Positions 1 through 11,400 of a stretch of 64,000 nt of DNA are shown here, one piece after another; the first letter of the stretch is position 1, and the number at the start of each line of letters is the position of its first letter. Origin of the DNA: Symbiodinium natans (Eukaryota > Sar > Dinophyceae > Suessiales > Symbiodiniaceae); assembly GCA_905221605.1 (NCBI GenBank), contig CAJNDS010002077.1:499501-563500 (forward strand), written 5' to 3'. The notes beneath the pieces were generated by a model that ran no database searches, was not told the origin of the DNA, and saw nothing but the letters and a program-made list of their open reading frames with translations. The translations under genes were made by a program, and so were the position numbers.

Positions 1-374
1 TGGCTGTTGTCATGAGCTCTGGGGCAGGTTGAACCCGGCGTGCTGGATTTTGGAGGTGCGCTTCGTCACCCGTAGCGGGTGAGTCGAGGGTGACAGACAG
101 TGACAGATGACAGACATCCGTTGCAAAGTGTAAGCAAGAGTATATAGCGAGTCAAAGCAGGCTGGAGTCTTGGCTCTGACCGGTTGGACATGCTCTGCCA
201 GGCGGCGTTTGCCCTTGCATTCTCTTTTGTTCTCTGTACTCCGCACCCGTGGGTGAAATCAAACTCCAAAAGAGGCTGCGACTCCCATTGTGCGTCGCAT
301 GTACCACTCATGGATGGTGTTGTCAAAGGTGTCCAGTTTGGCCATATTTGGGCCATCTTGGGCCATATTGTGAG

Positions 375-3075
375 GCTCCAGGTGCTCTGGACCAGTGCAC
401 GCGGTGCAACCTGTCGGAGAACCGCATCGAGGACCAAGCACTGGTCCAAGGTCTGCAAGTTGCGTTTTGGGGTTTAGGGTTTAGGGTTTGGGGTTTAGGG
501 TCTAGGGTTTAGGGTTTGGGGTTTCAAGAAAGCAGGACAGATCCGTGCCCCTCATCTGCGAGAAGCTGCTTCCGAGAGCACAGGCAGGCCGTTTTCTTGT
601 CAGAGCTCGCTGTTCCAGAAGCTGCCGACAATGAAACGACCAGGGATGGCATGTAGACTGGGTCTGACTTTTTTGAAGCAGTGGCATTTGGGCTTAGAAC
701 TTTCAGGAGCCATGTGTTACAGTAGTTCGGGAACAACAAAATGCGCGACAATCCGTGCTTCGACGAGGGCATGGTCACAAGGGGTGAGTATGGTGAGTGG
801 TAAGGCTGGGACAGGAGAATGCTGAAGACTTAAGTGTGGGATGTCATTGATATACTCGTTGAGACGGCATTGTTTCTACCGTGCACGTGAGCTGTTCAGA
901 AGTTGCTGGGCAGCGTAGGCCTTTTTTTGAAGGATGCCTGCCTAAGGTGCTTCTTCATGTCTTGGATGCAAGTGGTTCCCGCGATGAGCTTGCTGAAAGG
1001 CATTGAATCTCTCCCACAATCAGATCGGCGTGTCTGGCATGCGCCACTTCGTCCCGCCCTCGGAAAAGCATCGCTATGGGGATTTACGAAAATAATGGAC
1101 CCTTCATATAGACCCCCAAACAGTAGGATTCCTTTCCGGCAGGAGACCGCGCTGCGGAAGAGTGGGCTCAACACGCCGCTTATGGAGCTGAATTTGCAGG
1201 CGCGTGCCATGCTTCGAGCAAGGATGCGGCCTAAAGCCCTAACCCAAACAGCACCAGATTCAAGAATCCAGTTGTAAAACTCTCAGGGTTTTGCCTGGGC
1301 TTGACTGCCTTGCTCCAGGGCAACCGACTTGGTACTCCCTTTGGTCCAACTGTCGCAGCAGCCGATGCGTACGAGCGCGACCTTTGCAGCTTCGTTGATG
1401 CCCCTTTCGATGCAAATACGAGCTTGGGAGCTTCAGGGACGATCCGGGAACTTATTTTCCTTGGGCAAGCCCTAGAAAGACTACCTCATTTCTCAATGGG
1501 TCCGCAAGCCGTAGACCCCAAAACGAAGATCTGGAGCCCCTAGAAACACCAAACCTTCTAGAAACAAACCCGCAAGCGCCATCCATAAAGCCATATGCCA
1601 TTCCACAAGCCCAGGCGCTGAGCCGGGCCACTGAGCTCCGGGCCCTAAGCCTGGCGCAGAACGGGCCGCGGCCCCAGATGTCGGAAATCAGTTCTTTTCT
1701 CCTACGAGGCCCCCTGTTAACGCCTGCTAGACTGTGCCGAACCCTGCTCTGCATTGCTAGCGACCCTCCTGGCTTCGGGGTTCAAGGGGGCTGGTTTGGT
1801 ACTTTATTGGGCTCAAGTTTCAGTGTGTTCTGTGTAACGTTGGCTGGGTCTACAGAGTTGCCACGGTTTGCGCGGGGAACGTTGCTGTCAGGTTGGGCAG
1901 AGTGAACCACGAGCTGGGTCAGGCCATAAATGTTTCCGTTGTGGACAATTCCAAGCAAGTACACCAGGCCGATGCGGATTTCAGCTCAGTTAGCATCGAT
2001 CTTTCATGTAGGGGCCAAGGCCAAGCAGAGATTCAAGATGAGGCTGGTCAGACATTCTTGTCAGAGCCACCGCAGCCTCAGCAGGCTCTTGGACAGCTGG
2101 TTTCCGGGCTGAAGAACCTGAGAGCTGCCACCCGAGTCGGGTCGCGGTCGAGTTTTTTGGACCTGGGTGCCAGATGTACCATATGGGGGTTTCCGAAAAT
2201 AGGGGTACACTAAGGTTAATAGTATGTGGGGTATATAAGGGGTACCCCTAAGTTCGTAAACCCCCATATTAACCCATACCCAAAAGCCCAATGTGTCATG
2301 CCACTTTCCCAGCCTACGTAGTGGATGCCGAGTTGGAACGGTTGGAACTCTGCGGAAATCATTTTGTACGTTGCGACCCAGGTCCTAGACTTGCACTGGA
2401 ACGGCTTCCATGGCCTCGGGGCGCAGCTGGCCCAGTCTCCCCCCAGGCTGTTGGACATCCTCACTATCTGCCCCGTAAACCCTGCACCCTGCCCACCCCT
2501 AAACCCTAAACGCCCGAACCCCCAAAACCCTAAGCCCACTTCTCTGCTCAGGTACAAGCTCTTAGAAGGCATCTGCGACAACCGCGTTGTTGGTGGCAAG
2601 CCCCGGGCTCGGTGTTAGGCGCCCACCTGTGCCGTGGTCACAAAGAGCCCTCTAAAGCCACCTTAGTCCTCACTAGGAAAGGTCCTGGAATCCCTGGGAT
2701 TTTGTAGGATTGTTTTGTTTCTTGCAGCCCTGGACACTGAGGCTCTCTCGCGTGGATTTGAGCTGGAACCGCCTCGGCATCAACAGGGCCAAGAAGTTAT
2801 ACAATCCCTCCAAGGCCACATGACCCCCCTAGGAATGTGTCCTCTGTGGGGAGTTGCCTTGTGCCCAGATGCTGGCAGACGTGCTAGCAAACAACGACCA
2901 GCTTTTTCACCTCGACATTTCGTACAACTCGATAGGTGTCGAGGACAGGTTCTGAGAACCGTACAGCCCTTTGCACATCTGAGTGTGGGATGCTCAGTCC
3001 GAGGACTGTGCGATGATTGCATCTGGTCTTCGATACAACAGCACCCTCTTTGGGTTCCATGTGGCCGGCAATGAG
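375..3075 (+). CDS. Leucine-rich-repeat protein, multi-exon, 5' end not found
   Basis: Separate short exons encode ribonuclease-inhibitor-like LRR units. The clearest are about 375-450 (NLSENRIEDQALVQG), 1000-1050 (ALNLSHNQIGVSGMRHFV), 2311-2370 (DAELERLELCGNHF), 2390-2440 (VLDLHWNGFHGLGAQ), 2728-2800 (LRLSRVDLSWNRLGINRAKK), 2869-2943 (NDQLFHLDISYNSIGVED) and 3001-3075 (CAMIASGLRYNSTLFGFHVA). Joining the last two restores an exact 28-residue LRR period from LFHLDIS to LFGFHV. Several exons follow a pyrimidine-rich tract ending in CAG. Such proteins are protein-protein interaction scaffolds, and no partner or enzymatic domain is visible. The first exon and signal sequence are not seen. A further LRR-like piece (IRLNGINLKDLQATESV, near 6043-6095) may belong to the same gene beyond the minisatellites. 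The family call is firm; the exon joins are inferred. Confidence 0.72.
464..527 (+). repeat. Degenerate TTTAGGG interstitial telomere-type tract
   Basis: About eight TTTAGGG/TTTGGGG heptamers directly follow the first LRR exon. TTTAGGG is the plant- and dinoflagellate-type telomere unit. This tract is short, degenerate and internal, so it is not a chromosome end. Confidence 0.85.
1080..1135 (+). repeat. GAAAATA repeat element, copy 1 (diverged)
   Basis: It carries the order TTTACGAAAATAATGGACC, then CTTCATATAGACCCCC and AAACA. The same order appears at 2186 and 49317. It is too short and diverged to assign to a known mobile element class. Confidence 0.45.
2186..2300 (+). repeat. GAAAATA repeat element, copy 2
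   Basis: It starts GGGGGTTTCCGAAAATAGGG, then has a TATATAAGGGGTACC segment and runs of C and A. It shares the TTTCCGAAAATAGGGG core with 49325. It lies just upstream of LRR exons. Confidence 0.5.
2474..2545 (-). repeat. Degenerate CCCTAAA interstitial tract
   Basis: Imperfect CCCTAAA heptamers lie between two LRR exons, in the opposite orientation to the tract at 464-527. Confidence 0.7.
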
Positions 3076-3356
3076 GTGGGGGGAACAGGTCTGTTCCTGT
3101 TTTGAGGAATGTCAGTGCCACGTCGCATCAGCTCCAAGGCAGGACAGCATGCCTGCAAGTGCAGCAGGGCAGTCATGCCAAAAGCCCTGTAAACATGCTC
3201 CTTTAATGCTTGGAAGTAGTATACTTAGCCGGGTCTTGTTGCCTGCGCTTTTCATCTCAGTTTCATGCGCACAAAGGGCCGGTTCTCAACACATATGTTT
3301 TTTCCCGAAAGCATCGCGAAGGGTTCTTCCGTGCGGAGCCCTCTGACCCAACAACA

Positions 3357-3735
3357 TAGAGTGAAGTACATAGAGTCAAGTGCGTAGAGTTAAGTGCATA
3401 GAGTGAAGTGCATAGAGTGAAGCGCGTAGAGTGAAGTGCATAGAGGGAAGTGCATAGTGTGAAGTGCATAGAGTCAAGTGCATAGTGTGAAGTGCATAGA
3501 GTGAAGTGCATAGAGTGAAGTGCATAGAGTCAAGTGCATAGAGTGAAGTGCATAGAGTCAAGTGCATAGAGTGAAGTGCGTAGAGTCAAGTGCATAGAGT
3601 GAAGTGCATAGAGTGAAGTGCATAGAGTGAAGTGCATAGAGTGAAGTGCATAGAGTGAATTGCATAGAGTGAATTGCATAGAGTGAAGTGCATAGAGTGA
3701 ATTGCATAGAGTGAAGTTGAAGTGAATAGAAAGTG
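3357..3735 (+). repeat. 14-bp satellite, unit AGTGAAGTGCATAG
   Basis: About 26 near-perfect copies of a 14-bp unit, with GAA/CAA and GCATA/GCGTA variants, fill roughly 380 bp. The array ends in units carrying AATTGCATAG and then decays into AT-rich sequence. Peptides read from it on the minus strand (MHFTLCTSLYAL) are repeat artefacts. Confidence 0.95.
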
Positions 3736-3865
3736 CGAGATTTACGTAGAATTTAGTAGACCTTCGTACCCAGTCCTAGATTTCTAAATAAAAATTACTC
3801 TTTCTAATTAAAATTACTCTTTCTAAGGCGGCGGGCTGGGTTGACATCGCCAATCGGGATTGCAA

Positions 3866-4372
3866 CCCTCTGCGGGTTTCGGCGTGGTCGCGGTGCTAAA
3901 ACCGTCGTTTTTTACGTTTCTTGATTTGCGCGGACAACCCTCTGCGGGTTTCGGCGTGGTCGCGGTGCTAAAACCGTCGTTTTTTTACGTTTCTTTCTGT
4001 GCGCGGACAACCCTCTGCGGGTTTCATCGTGGTCGCGGTGCTAAAACCGTCGTTTTTTTACGTTTCTTGATTTGCGCGGACAACCCTCTGCGGCTGATCG
4101 CCGGGTCGCGGTGCTAAAACCGTCGTGTTTGGTACTTTTTTTCGCGCGCGCGGACACCCTCTGCGGGTTTCGGCGTTGGCGCGGTGCCAAAACCGTCGTG
4201 TTTTTGCGTTTCCTGACATACAAACGTAACCCCTCTGCGGGTTTCGGCGTTGGCGCGGTGCCAAAACCGTCGTGTTTTTGCGTTTCTTGACATGCAAACG
4301 TAACCCCTCTGCGGGTTTTCGCGTGGTCGCGGTGCTAAAACCGTAGTGTTGTTGCATGTTTTTTTCGACTTG
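3866..4372 (+). repeat. Minisatellite block 1, unit about 73 bp, 7 copies
   Basis: Copies start with CCCTCTGCGGGTTTCGGCGT at 3866, 3938, 4011, 4084, 4157, 4231 and 4305. Each ends in a T-run and a CGTTTCTTGA-like segment. The last two copies share a sub-variant carrying CATGCAAACGTAAC. Confidence 0.95.
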
Positions 4373-4755
4373 TGTAGTACAGACGTAGTACGCCGGGGAC
4401 TTCCGTGGCTGGAAAATCGAGTTTTGTCGTACAAATGTAGTACGCCACGGACGCCCCCGGAGCTTCCGTGGCTGGAAAGTCGATTTTTGTAGTCCAGACG
4501 TAGTACGCCGCGGACACCCGGAGCTTCCGTGGCTGGAAAGTCGACTTTTGTAGTACAGACGTAGTACGCCCGGGACACCCGGAGCTTCCGTGGCTGGAAA
4601 GTCGAGTTTTGTAGTACACACGGACGCCCCCGGAGCTTCCGTGGCTGGAAAGTCGACTTGTGTAGTACACACATAGTACGCCGCGGACACGCGGAGCTTC
4701 CGTGGCTGGAAAGTCGACTTTTTGTAGTAAAGACGTAGTACGCCGCGGACGCCCT
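4373..4755 (+). repeat. Minisatellite block 2, unit about 60 bp
   Basis: About seven copies of a unit containing GTAGTACGCCGCGGACACC, GGAGCTTCCGTGGCTGGAAA and GTCGACTTTTGTAGTAC. One unit is shortened near 4613-4660. Confidence 0.93.
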
Positions 4756-4756
4756 G

Positions 4757-4925
4757 GGCGCATGAAAACACCGCAAATAGCATGGTAACGGATGTCTGGG
4801 CGCTTGAAAACACCGCAAATAGCATGGTAACGGACATCTGGGTGCATGAAAACACCGCAAATAGCATGGTAACGGACATTTGGGCGCTTGAAAACACCGC
4901 AAATAACATGGTAACGGACTTCCGC
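4757..4925 (+). repeat. Minisatellite block 3, unit 42 bp, 4 copies
   Basis: Units begin at 4757, 4799, 4841 and 4883, with core GAAAACACCGCAAATAGCAT followed by GGTAACGGACAT. The spacing is exactly 42 bp. Confidence 0.95.
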
Positions 4926-4966
4926 GCGCGTGAAGACACGGGGATGTTTTTGTCCTTTCTCGTTGA

Positions 4967-5465
4967 AAGCCTCGCAAATATCGTGGGACTCGAATTCCGG
5001 GAAAACCTCGCAAATATCGTGGGACTCGAATTCCGGGATGTCGAAACCCTCGCAAGTATCGTGGGACTCGAATTCCGGGATGTCGACACCATCGCAAATA
5101 TCGTGGGGCTCGAATTCCTCGAAAACCTCGCAAATATCGTGGGACTCGAATTCCGGGATGTCGAAACCCTCGCAAATATCGTGGGACTCGAATTCCGGGG
5201 CATCGAAAACCTCGCAAATATCGTGGGACCTGAATTCCGGTGCGTCCAAAACCTCACAAGAGAACCTCGCAAATATCGTGGGACTCGAATTCCGGGATGT
5301 CGAAACCATCGCAAATATCGTGGGACTCGAATTCCTCGAAAACCTCGCAAATAGCGTGAGACTCGAATTCCGGGATGTCGAAACCCAACCTCGCAAGAAA
5401 ACCTCGCAAATATCGTGGGACTCAAATTCCGGGGCGTCGAAAACCTGGGAAATTTCGTGGGACTG
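4967..5465 (+). repeat. Minisatellite block 4, units of 36 and 42 bp
   Basis: The core CTCGCAAATATCGTGGGACT followed by CGAATTCCGGG recurs at 4971, 5007, 5049, 5091, 5127, 5169 and 5211, with later copies at irregular spacing to about 5465. The regular spacings are 36 or 42 bp, both multiples of three, so several frames on both strands stay open by arithmetic alone. Confidence 0.95.
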
Positions 5466-8170
5466 GAATGTGAATGCCATGCAGCGGACCGGGAAAAAAG
5501 TGATCTCGTTTTGGAGGGAAGACGCGTGCCGCGACCAGCCACTGGAGCTCGGCGTTGTCTTCAATGCCGATGAAAAGTGTACAGAGTTGACCACAAGTGC
5601 ATGGCATTCAACTCCACACACTTGAATGCCATGCAGTTCCATACACGTCCACTGGACAAGTGCAGTGTACAAGTTGACTATGCAACCATGTAAGTGCATA
5701 CATTTGTCCAAGTGCATGCAGTTCGAGTGCAAAGAATCAACTGCATGGAGTAACGCACGGCAAATCGATGCTTTCGGGCCATCACATTTGTAGCTCTTGT
5801 CATACTGGGTTCGATGAACAAACTAAAGGGCGCACATATGGTTCTCTCATTTTCATGGTTTTGGATTGAGTATGTCTTTAAGCAACAATGGACAGCGACA
5901 TGTGTGTTCAGTCCCGAAGGCCTTTGTCGATGAACTTGGCTTCCTGGTGCCACTCTCAGTCCGAGCCTGAGAGATTGGCCTTGACTTCAGAAGTGTGTCT
6001 GGCCCATGGCTGCTGTAGCTCGGGGGCCAGGATCCATACCGCATACGGCTGAATGGGATCAACCTGAAGGACCTCCAGGCGACGGAGTCGGTCTGAGCCG
6101 TAAGCGAAAAATGCATAGGGCCTGCCCCGAATCTGAGAACACACACCCAGGGCTCAAAAACCGAACTCCAGTGCCCAGCACCCTGCGCCCTCTCTGCCGG
6201 CTTAACTCCGCAAGCTAGAAAGAACCAACTTTTCTCTCGGATCTCCTAAATTGGAAGCACTCTGCCTCGTAAACCCAGCTTTGGTAGATCCTGAACCGCA
6301 AGCCTTGCTTGCAGTCTAGCACCCTGAAGAGAAGCGTAAGCCATACACCGTGCAACCGGCAAGCCCAAATCCCTAGATCTATATTAAGCCCCAAACGAAA
6401 GAAACAGCTTTTGCAGCCCTGACGGGAAATTGTTTCGGGACAGCCGGAAGTGCCACCGCGATGTAACTCTTTAAGAGGGCGCTACCAAAGCGGTTTTGCT
6501 CTAGGGGATGAAGCATTGTTTGCTCATGTTCGATTTTGTTGCCGCCCATGTTGGCTTGTGCCCAGGAGCACCTTCCAGCAGTGGCAGCGCAGGAGGAGAT
6601 CGAGGGTACATGGACTGCCGAAGAGGCAGATTGGGGTGCTCAGATATCTAGGCATGGTGTTGCATGGTGTTGTAGTCGAATGTGTTTGAGGGCTTTCTTG
6701 ACCTCAGGTTGCCATGCAGCTCTTTGGGCGCGAGGTGCAGCATCCCAGCTTTCCGGTGAATGAAACTGGAGGCGGGATGACGAAGTGTTCTTGTATGCAT
6801 ATTTTCTACTGTTCTGGCCACTGTTGCTGCTTTTGTTCTCGGCCCTTTTGTCAGAGGCACGCGCATCTGCTGGGATGGTGCGGAGACCTGGACAAGTCCC
6901 GGAAGCCGTGGGGGACGTGGGCCTGAAGAAAACCACGTGCTCCACTTGGGCTCAGGTCGCCGAGGCATCCCACCTCCACCTCCACCTGGTAAGCCCCGAG
7001 ACCGGCCACGCAGGCGCTTCTTCACAGCACTCGCCCATGTCCCTTTAGGTACTTTTCTTATTTTGGGGGGGTGGCGGGGCGGGAGAGGGGTAGGTCTTGA
7101 TCTTAGGTAATTTGGCACCTTACGCTGCCTTACACCTACAGAGACTCTGAATTTTGGGAGAACCTTGCAAGAGCCAGCACAAGATCATCTTGGCCAGGCC
7201 ACGAAAGTACCCCCTCGAGAAGCACAGAGCAGGGTGCAACCTCCTTGTTTGTCATCTTGTACTTCGGTTGACTCCGAGCCAAGTAAGCATGGCTCTGCGG
7301 TGACCCTCACCGACACGTTTGCAATGGAATGGGTTTAGACACTCCGTGCTGCTTTCCAAGACATCCTGTGCCTTAGGGTCTCTCAGCTCGGGTTGAGGGT
7401 CTCTCAATGGCGAGGGCTTCGCTGGATCCCCTGCGGGAGTGTTTCAAACCCGCACTATCCCCACGGAGAGATTCAAGAGCGGAATCATCCAAATCGACTC
7501 CTGAATCGGACAGCACGCTGGGCCCGAAGCGTATGTTATGACTGGCCAGCGCCAGGGTGCCGTCGCACCATTATTGGCAGCTTACCTTTAAGCAGACATG
7601 TTGCTTCTCGCCGCACCAGCCACGAAACAAAGCAACGCGGTGCATCAGGAGTTGAAGAACAGGAATACAGCAACGTATAGCAACGTGCAACTCCCAGACT
7701 GACCCGAAGTCAACATAGGCCCGGAGAAGCAGCATCATCACCGCGGATGGATGCTGTAAGCTCTGTGCTCCCTGTGCTCTTGAGCGCGTTGTCGGGTTCT
7801 CGATGCTGCCAGATGTAAAAGCCTTTTGCGCTTAAGGCCCATGGTGCCAGCTCTGGGAAAAGCATGAAGAGAGCATGAAGATGGTCCTTACGATGTCTTG
7901 TGCCAGGCAAGCATCGGTCAGCAACAGCTCCTCGACTCCGTGGGAGGAATGGGAGGCCAGAGACTCCAGAGACTCCAGAGACTCCAGAGACTCCAGAGAC
8001 TCCGAAAACTCCAGAGATTCAGATTCGTGGTTAGGACGGCTAGGGGTGCTCCTCCTCCTTCGTCTCCTTCACCTGCGAAGTCAGGACAACCACTTTAGCA
8101 TGACCCTGGCGCAGTCGTTCGAGACGTGCCTTGCCTACACCATCCTGCGCCTTTTTCGTGTTTGGGCATA
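5466..8170. other. Sparse region with a perfect hairpin and weak exon candidates
   Basis: It holds a perfect 14-bp inverted repeat at 5598-5635. Weak + strand exon candidates are 6043-6095 (IRLNGINLKDLQATESV, LRR-like), about 6575-6650 (EEIEGTWTAEEADWGAQI) and about 6920-7050 (a proline- and arginine-rich peptide). A short AGACTCCAG array lies at about 7960-8000. No family is recognised, and I would not build a gene here without transcripts. Confidence 0.35.
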
Positions 8171-8175
8171 TTGGA

Positions 8176-8273
8176 GCCCTAAACCCCAAACCTTAAACCC
8201 TAAACCCTAAACCTATATAAACCCTAAACCCTAAGCCCTAAACCCTAAGCCCTAAACCCTAAAGACCCTAAAG
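8176..8273 (-). repeat. CCCTAAA interstitial telomere-type tract
   Basis: About twelve CCCTAAA or CCCTAAG heptamers, interrupted once by TATATAAA. It is the longest such tract in the window and lies just upstream of the unknown gene at 8.4 kb. Confidence 0.88.
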
Positions 8274-8451
8274 CGTGAGCTGGGAGGAGCAACCTCGAGA
8301 CCATCTCCTTCCGCGCTGAACGATGCTGGATCTGTGACAGGCAGACTTGCGGAAAAGTTGGGTTGTTGGGGTGTTTCGTGTGGTACTCAAACCCCTTCGG
8401 CTCTCCATGGTCGCTGGATTCTTGCTCCTCTAAGATTCCTTTGACTTGTAG

Positions 8452-11400
8452 GTTCCAGCCAGTCAAGCTGGTCTGGACTCCGGCGGTCTCCGGCAGGCTC
8501 GAAGACGACGAGGACGGTTTCAGCTCTAGTGACTCTGTCGCCCCTGTACTTTGCCTCAAGACTTGCGATTCAAGGAGAACTTTAGGCGGAATTGTTTTTC
8601 AGGGATCGGGCTGAAAGCTCGTCGCAGCACTTTCTTGCATGGCATGCGCTTGAAAGTGGCCTGCTTCATTGTTACTCATTGCAGGTTCACTCAGTGCATG
8701 CCTACGTCAGCCAGATTCCCAGTCGAACGGCAGTAGCCCACCAGAATTGCCTTGACAGGTCGGGTGTGCATGAATAATGCCATGGCGTTGGCAGGTACGG
8801 ATGACTTCCTACGCCCGACCGTGCTGCGACGTTCAGCCAGACACCAGGCGTGGCCATAGAACCGAAAGCAGCCATGCAGGAATTGAAGCACCAATTGAAG
8901 CACCCGAGATTGAGACAGTGCGACACCTGGCAGCTTGTAGCTGTGCGTCTCAGGCAGTTCGCTTCCAGGCCTATCGCATGGTGCCCAAGATGAAGGAGGC
9001 TCCCTGGAGTTGAGAGGGTTTCTTGGATGGCCAGTATTCTGTTTGTCTTTCCTTTGCTTCATGTCGTTGGGACTCTTGCGAGACCTTGTTGGTCGTCTTC
9101 CGGGTCAATGGCATGCTCGAGGTGGCCAACGAAGCTTGGTTCTGTTGCCTCCAGAACATCGGGGCTTGGAAGGGAGGTCTCGGAAGGGAGGGAAGGCATC
9201 TCTCCTTGAGCTTAGGACATGCCAGTCCGCTTCCTGCCCTGCCCGGTCGGGGCCTGAAGCAGAAGCTATGCTGAGCCCGGATCCTGTCACTGAATCTGAT
9301 TCTCCAAAGTGCGCGGTGGATCCTCTTCGTGCTTTGAGGGATATTTTCTTCTTCGACGGGCCTTTTTTTGTTTGACTCGGCTTCTCAGGTGAAAGTCTCA
9401 CAAGTAAGCGAGGAAGAGCTCGCCAGCTTCGCACCCGAAGGTGCCTGAAGCACACTAGACACAGATGCAATCGATGGTCTACCATACCTGATATGTCTGA
9501 AGCATCTTGAATTTGTGACCAAACCTCCCGGTGACATCCGGTGTCCGTCCCCAGGGGCTGACGTGGCCAGTGCCGAGCCCACGGTCCCGGACCCCGTCAC
9601 AACGGCGCTTCCCTAGAACTTTGAGATTGGATTCCTTTGCCTCCTCGAGGCGCGGACAAGCTTTGTTTGTTTTTGTGTACTCGGAGGACAAGATGAACAA
9701 CGAGACTCTGTGGGCCAACGAGCTGATGTACAAGGCTGCCTACGATCCTGTCTGTCCACACACATTGGCCACTCACTCTAAGCCGCCAAAGTGCTTGCTG
9801 CACACAGGACCTGCGAGGATCTCCTTTGGTGGTGACGGAGGCACAGTGATGTTCGATTTGGCAGGGTTCACAGGGGACTTGACAAGAGATCGGAGCAAGG
9901 CCACAGCACCACCATAGGCCCGGCGGGCCAGAGGCAGCTAGCAAGAGAATTACTAGCTACACTATTACACAGCATCGGAGTTCAGAGGCCCCCCGCTAGC
10001 CTTGCCTTCCGCCAAAACTGCACATAGCTGTCACCATCATCACCATCATCAAGGACACCGTGGTGGAGGGCAAGCTCGAAGTCTACCCTCGCACTGTGGA
10101 CCGGGGAGAGGCAGGAGAGCGGAAGCCGGTGCAGAAGCCTCTCCAAATTCTACAAGAAACTTGAAAAAAAGACCCAAGCCGCTCCGTGTCGCCAGGCCCT
10201 GGAGCCACCCAAGTGGGACAAGGCCCAGTCCATCTTCGCATCCTGGCGAGAGGCAGACTTTGCCTGGGCCTCGCATGGGTTTTTTCTGAGCTTTTTCTGC
10301 TTCAACTGAGCCAGGAAGCCGATTTTCTGGACTGAGCAGGTTTCAGGAAAGGAACGCTAGTCGGGTCATGATGTGATGGGGATTCCTTTTTAGCGTGCGA
10401 AGACTTGACCTGAAAATCTGAGCCCTTCCTGGACAAGATGCTGACTGCTGACATGACACCTGGCAACCAAGCTTGGCAGACTTGGACAGTCAAGTTCAGG
10501 ACAGTCTGAAGCTGATCCGCATCTGCAATCCCAAGGAAGTACTGTCGGATCCAGAAGTTTGCGCCTGACCAGAACAGCGCGCTAGTGAAGCAGCGAAAAG
10601 CTCAGCAGATTCTGACTGCAGCACTGGACATACTCGACTTGTTACGGTCGCCATTCCCAGGGCCATCATGCCCTACTACGCCAAGCTGGTCGCCGCTTAT
10701 AGCTGGGCGCCGAGAAGATGCGCAAATGGTCCGCTGTGATCACTGTGACTGCGACGCTGTGTCCCGAACTCCAGGAGCCCCTTGCTTCCCCAGGGACCTT
10801 CCGCATGAAGAGCTTAGGACAGATGTCCAGCTGGGCGGAGAAGCATCAGGTCTTCGGAGTGCTGCTGGCAAGCATTTGTGTTTTTGATTGATTTTGGATT
10901 GTTCCATGGGCAGATGTGGTGGCATGTCACCACAACCCTGTGCCAGGCCTCCCTCCACTCGCTGCAGGTCACGCTCGTTCGAGCCAACGCCTTCGACCGC
11001 TATGTCCCCGCCTGGCTCCGAGATACATTGGGCATCACTATCATTGGGCCGTGAGTCGTCCCGCAGGTGGAGCATCTCTCCAGCATGGCGTTTGCGGCGC
11101 ATGCAGTGGAGCGTAAGTTTGCGGAGGCACCATGTCTCAGGGGTCTCTGGTGCAGGCGTTCTTTGGCATGTTGCGAGATGAGATCTGAAGCACACATCCT
11201 TACACAGCCCTTGGAAGGAGATCAAAGTGAAGAGCGACTCATTCCTGATCAGGTGCCCCTGCTCCTTGCATCTTACATCCCAAACTACCAAGTTGGAGCC
11301 ACCGAGCATCACATCGCTGAGAAGCACACACAGAGTTAGTTTACCTTCGTTATCATTCGTTGTATGGGCATGGCTGATACTCATTGATAGGGCTACACGG

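Larger units (their letters stand above)
528..2310. other. Mostly intronic or intergenic, one or two LRR exons
   Basis: Apart from the LRR exon at about 1000-1050 and a weaker LRR-like peptide at about 725-780 (NNKMRDNPCFDEGM), I see no coding stretch with family resemblance. Open frames here are short and lack splice support. Two copies of the GAAAATA repeat element (1080-1135 and 2186-2300) lie in it. Confidence 0.4.

Noticed and set aside
3357-3735. Possible CRISPR array
   Set aside because: Contiguous 14-bp tandem units with no unique spacers, in a eukaryotic genome.
4058-5542. 494-codon minus-strand frame with overlapping long frames in other phases
   Set aside because: It lies wholly in minisatellites with unit lengths divisible by three; all frames are repeat peptides with no domain.
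8176-8273. Chromosome end (telomere)
   Set aside because: Short, degenerate, internal and flanked by coding DNA on both sides.
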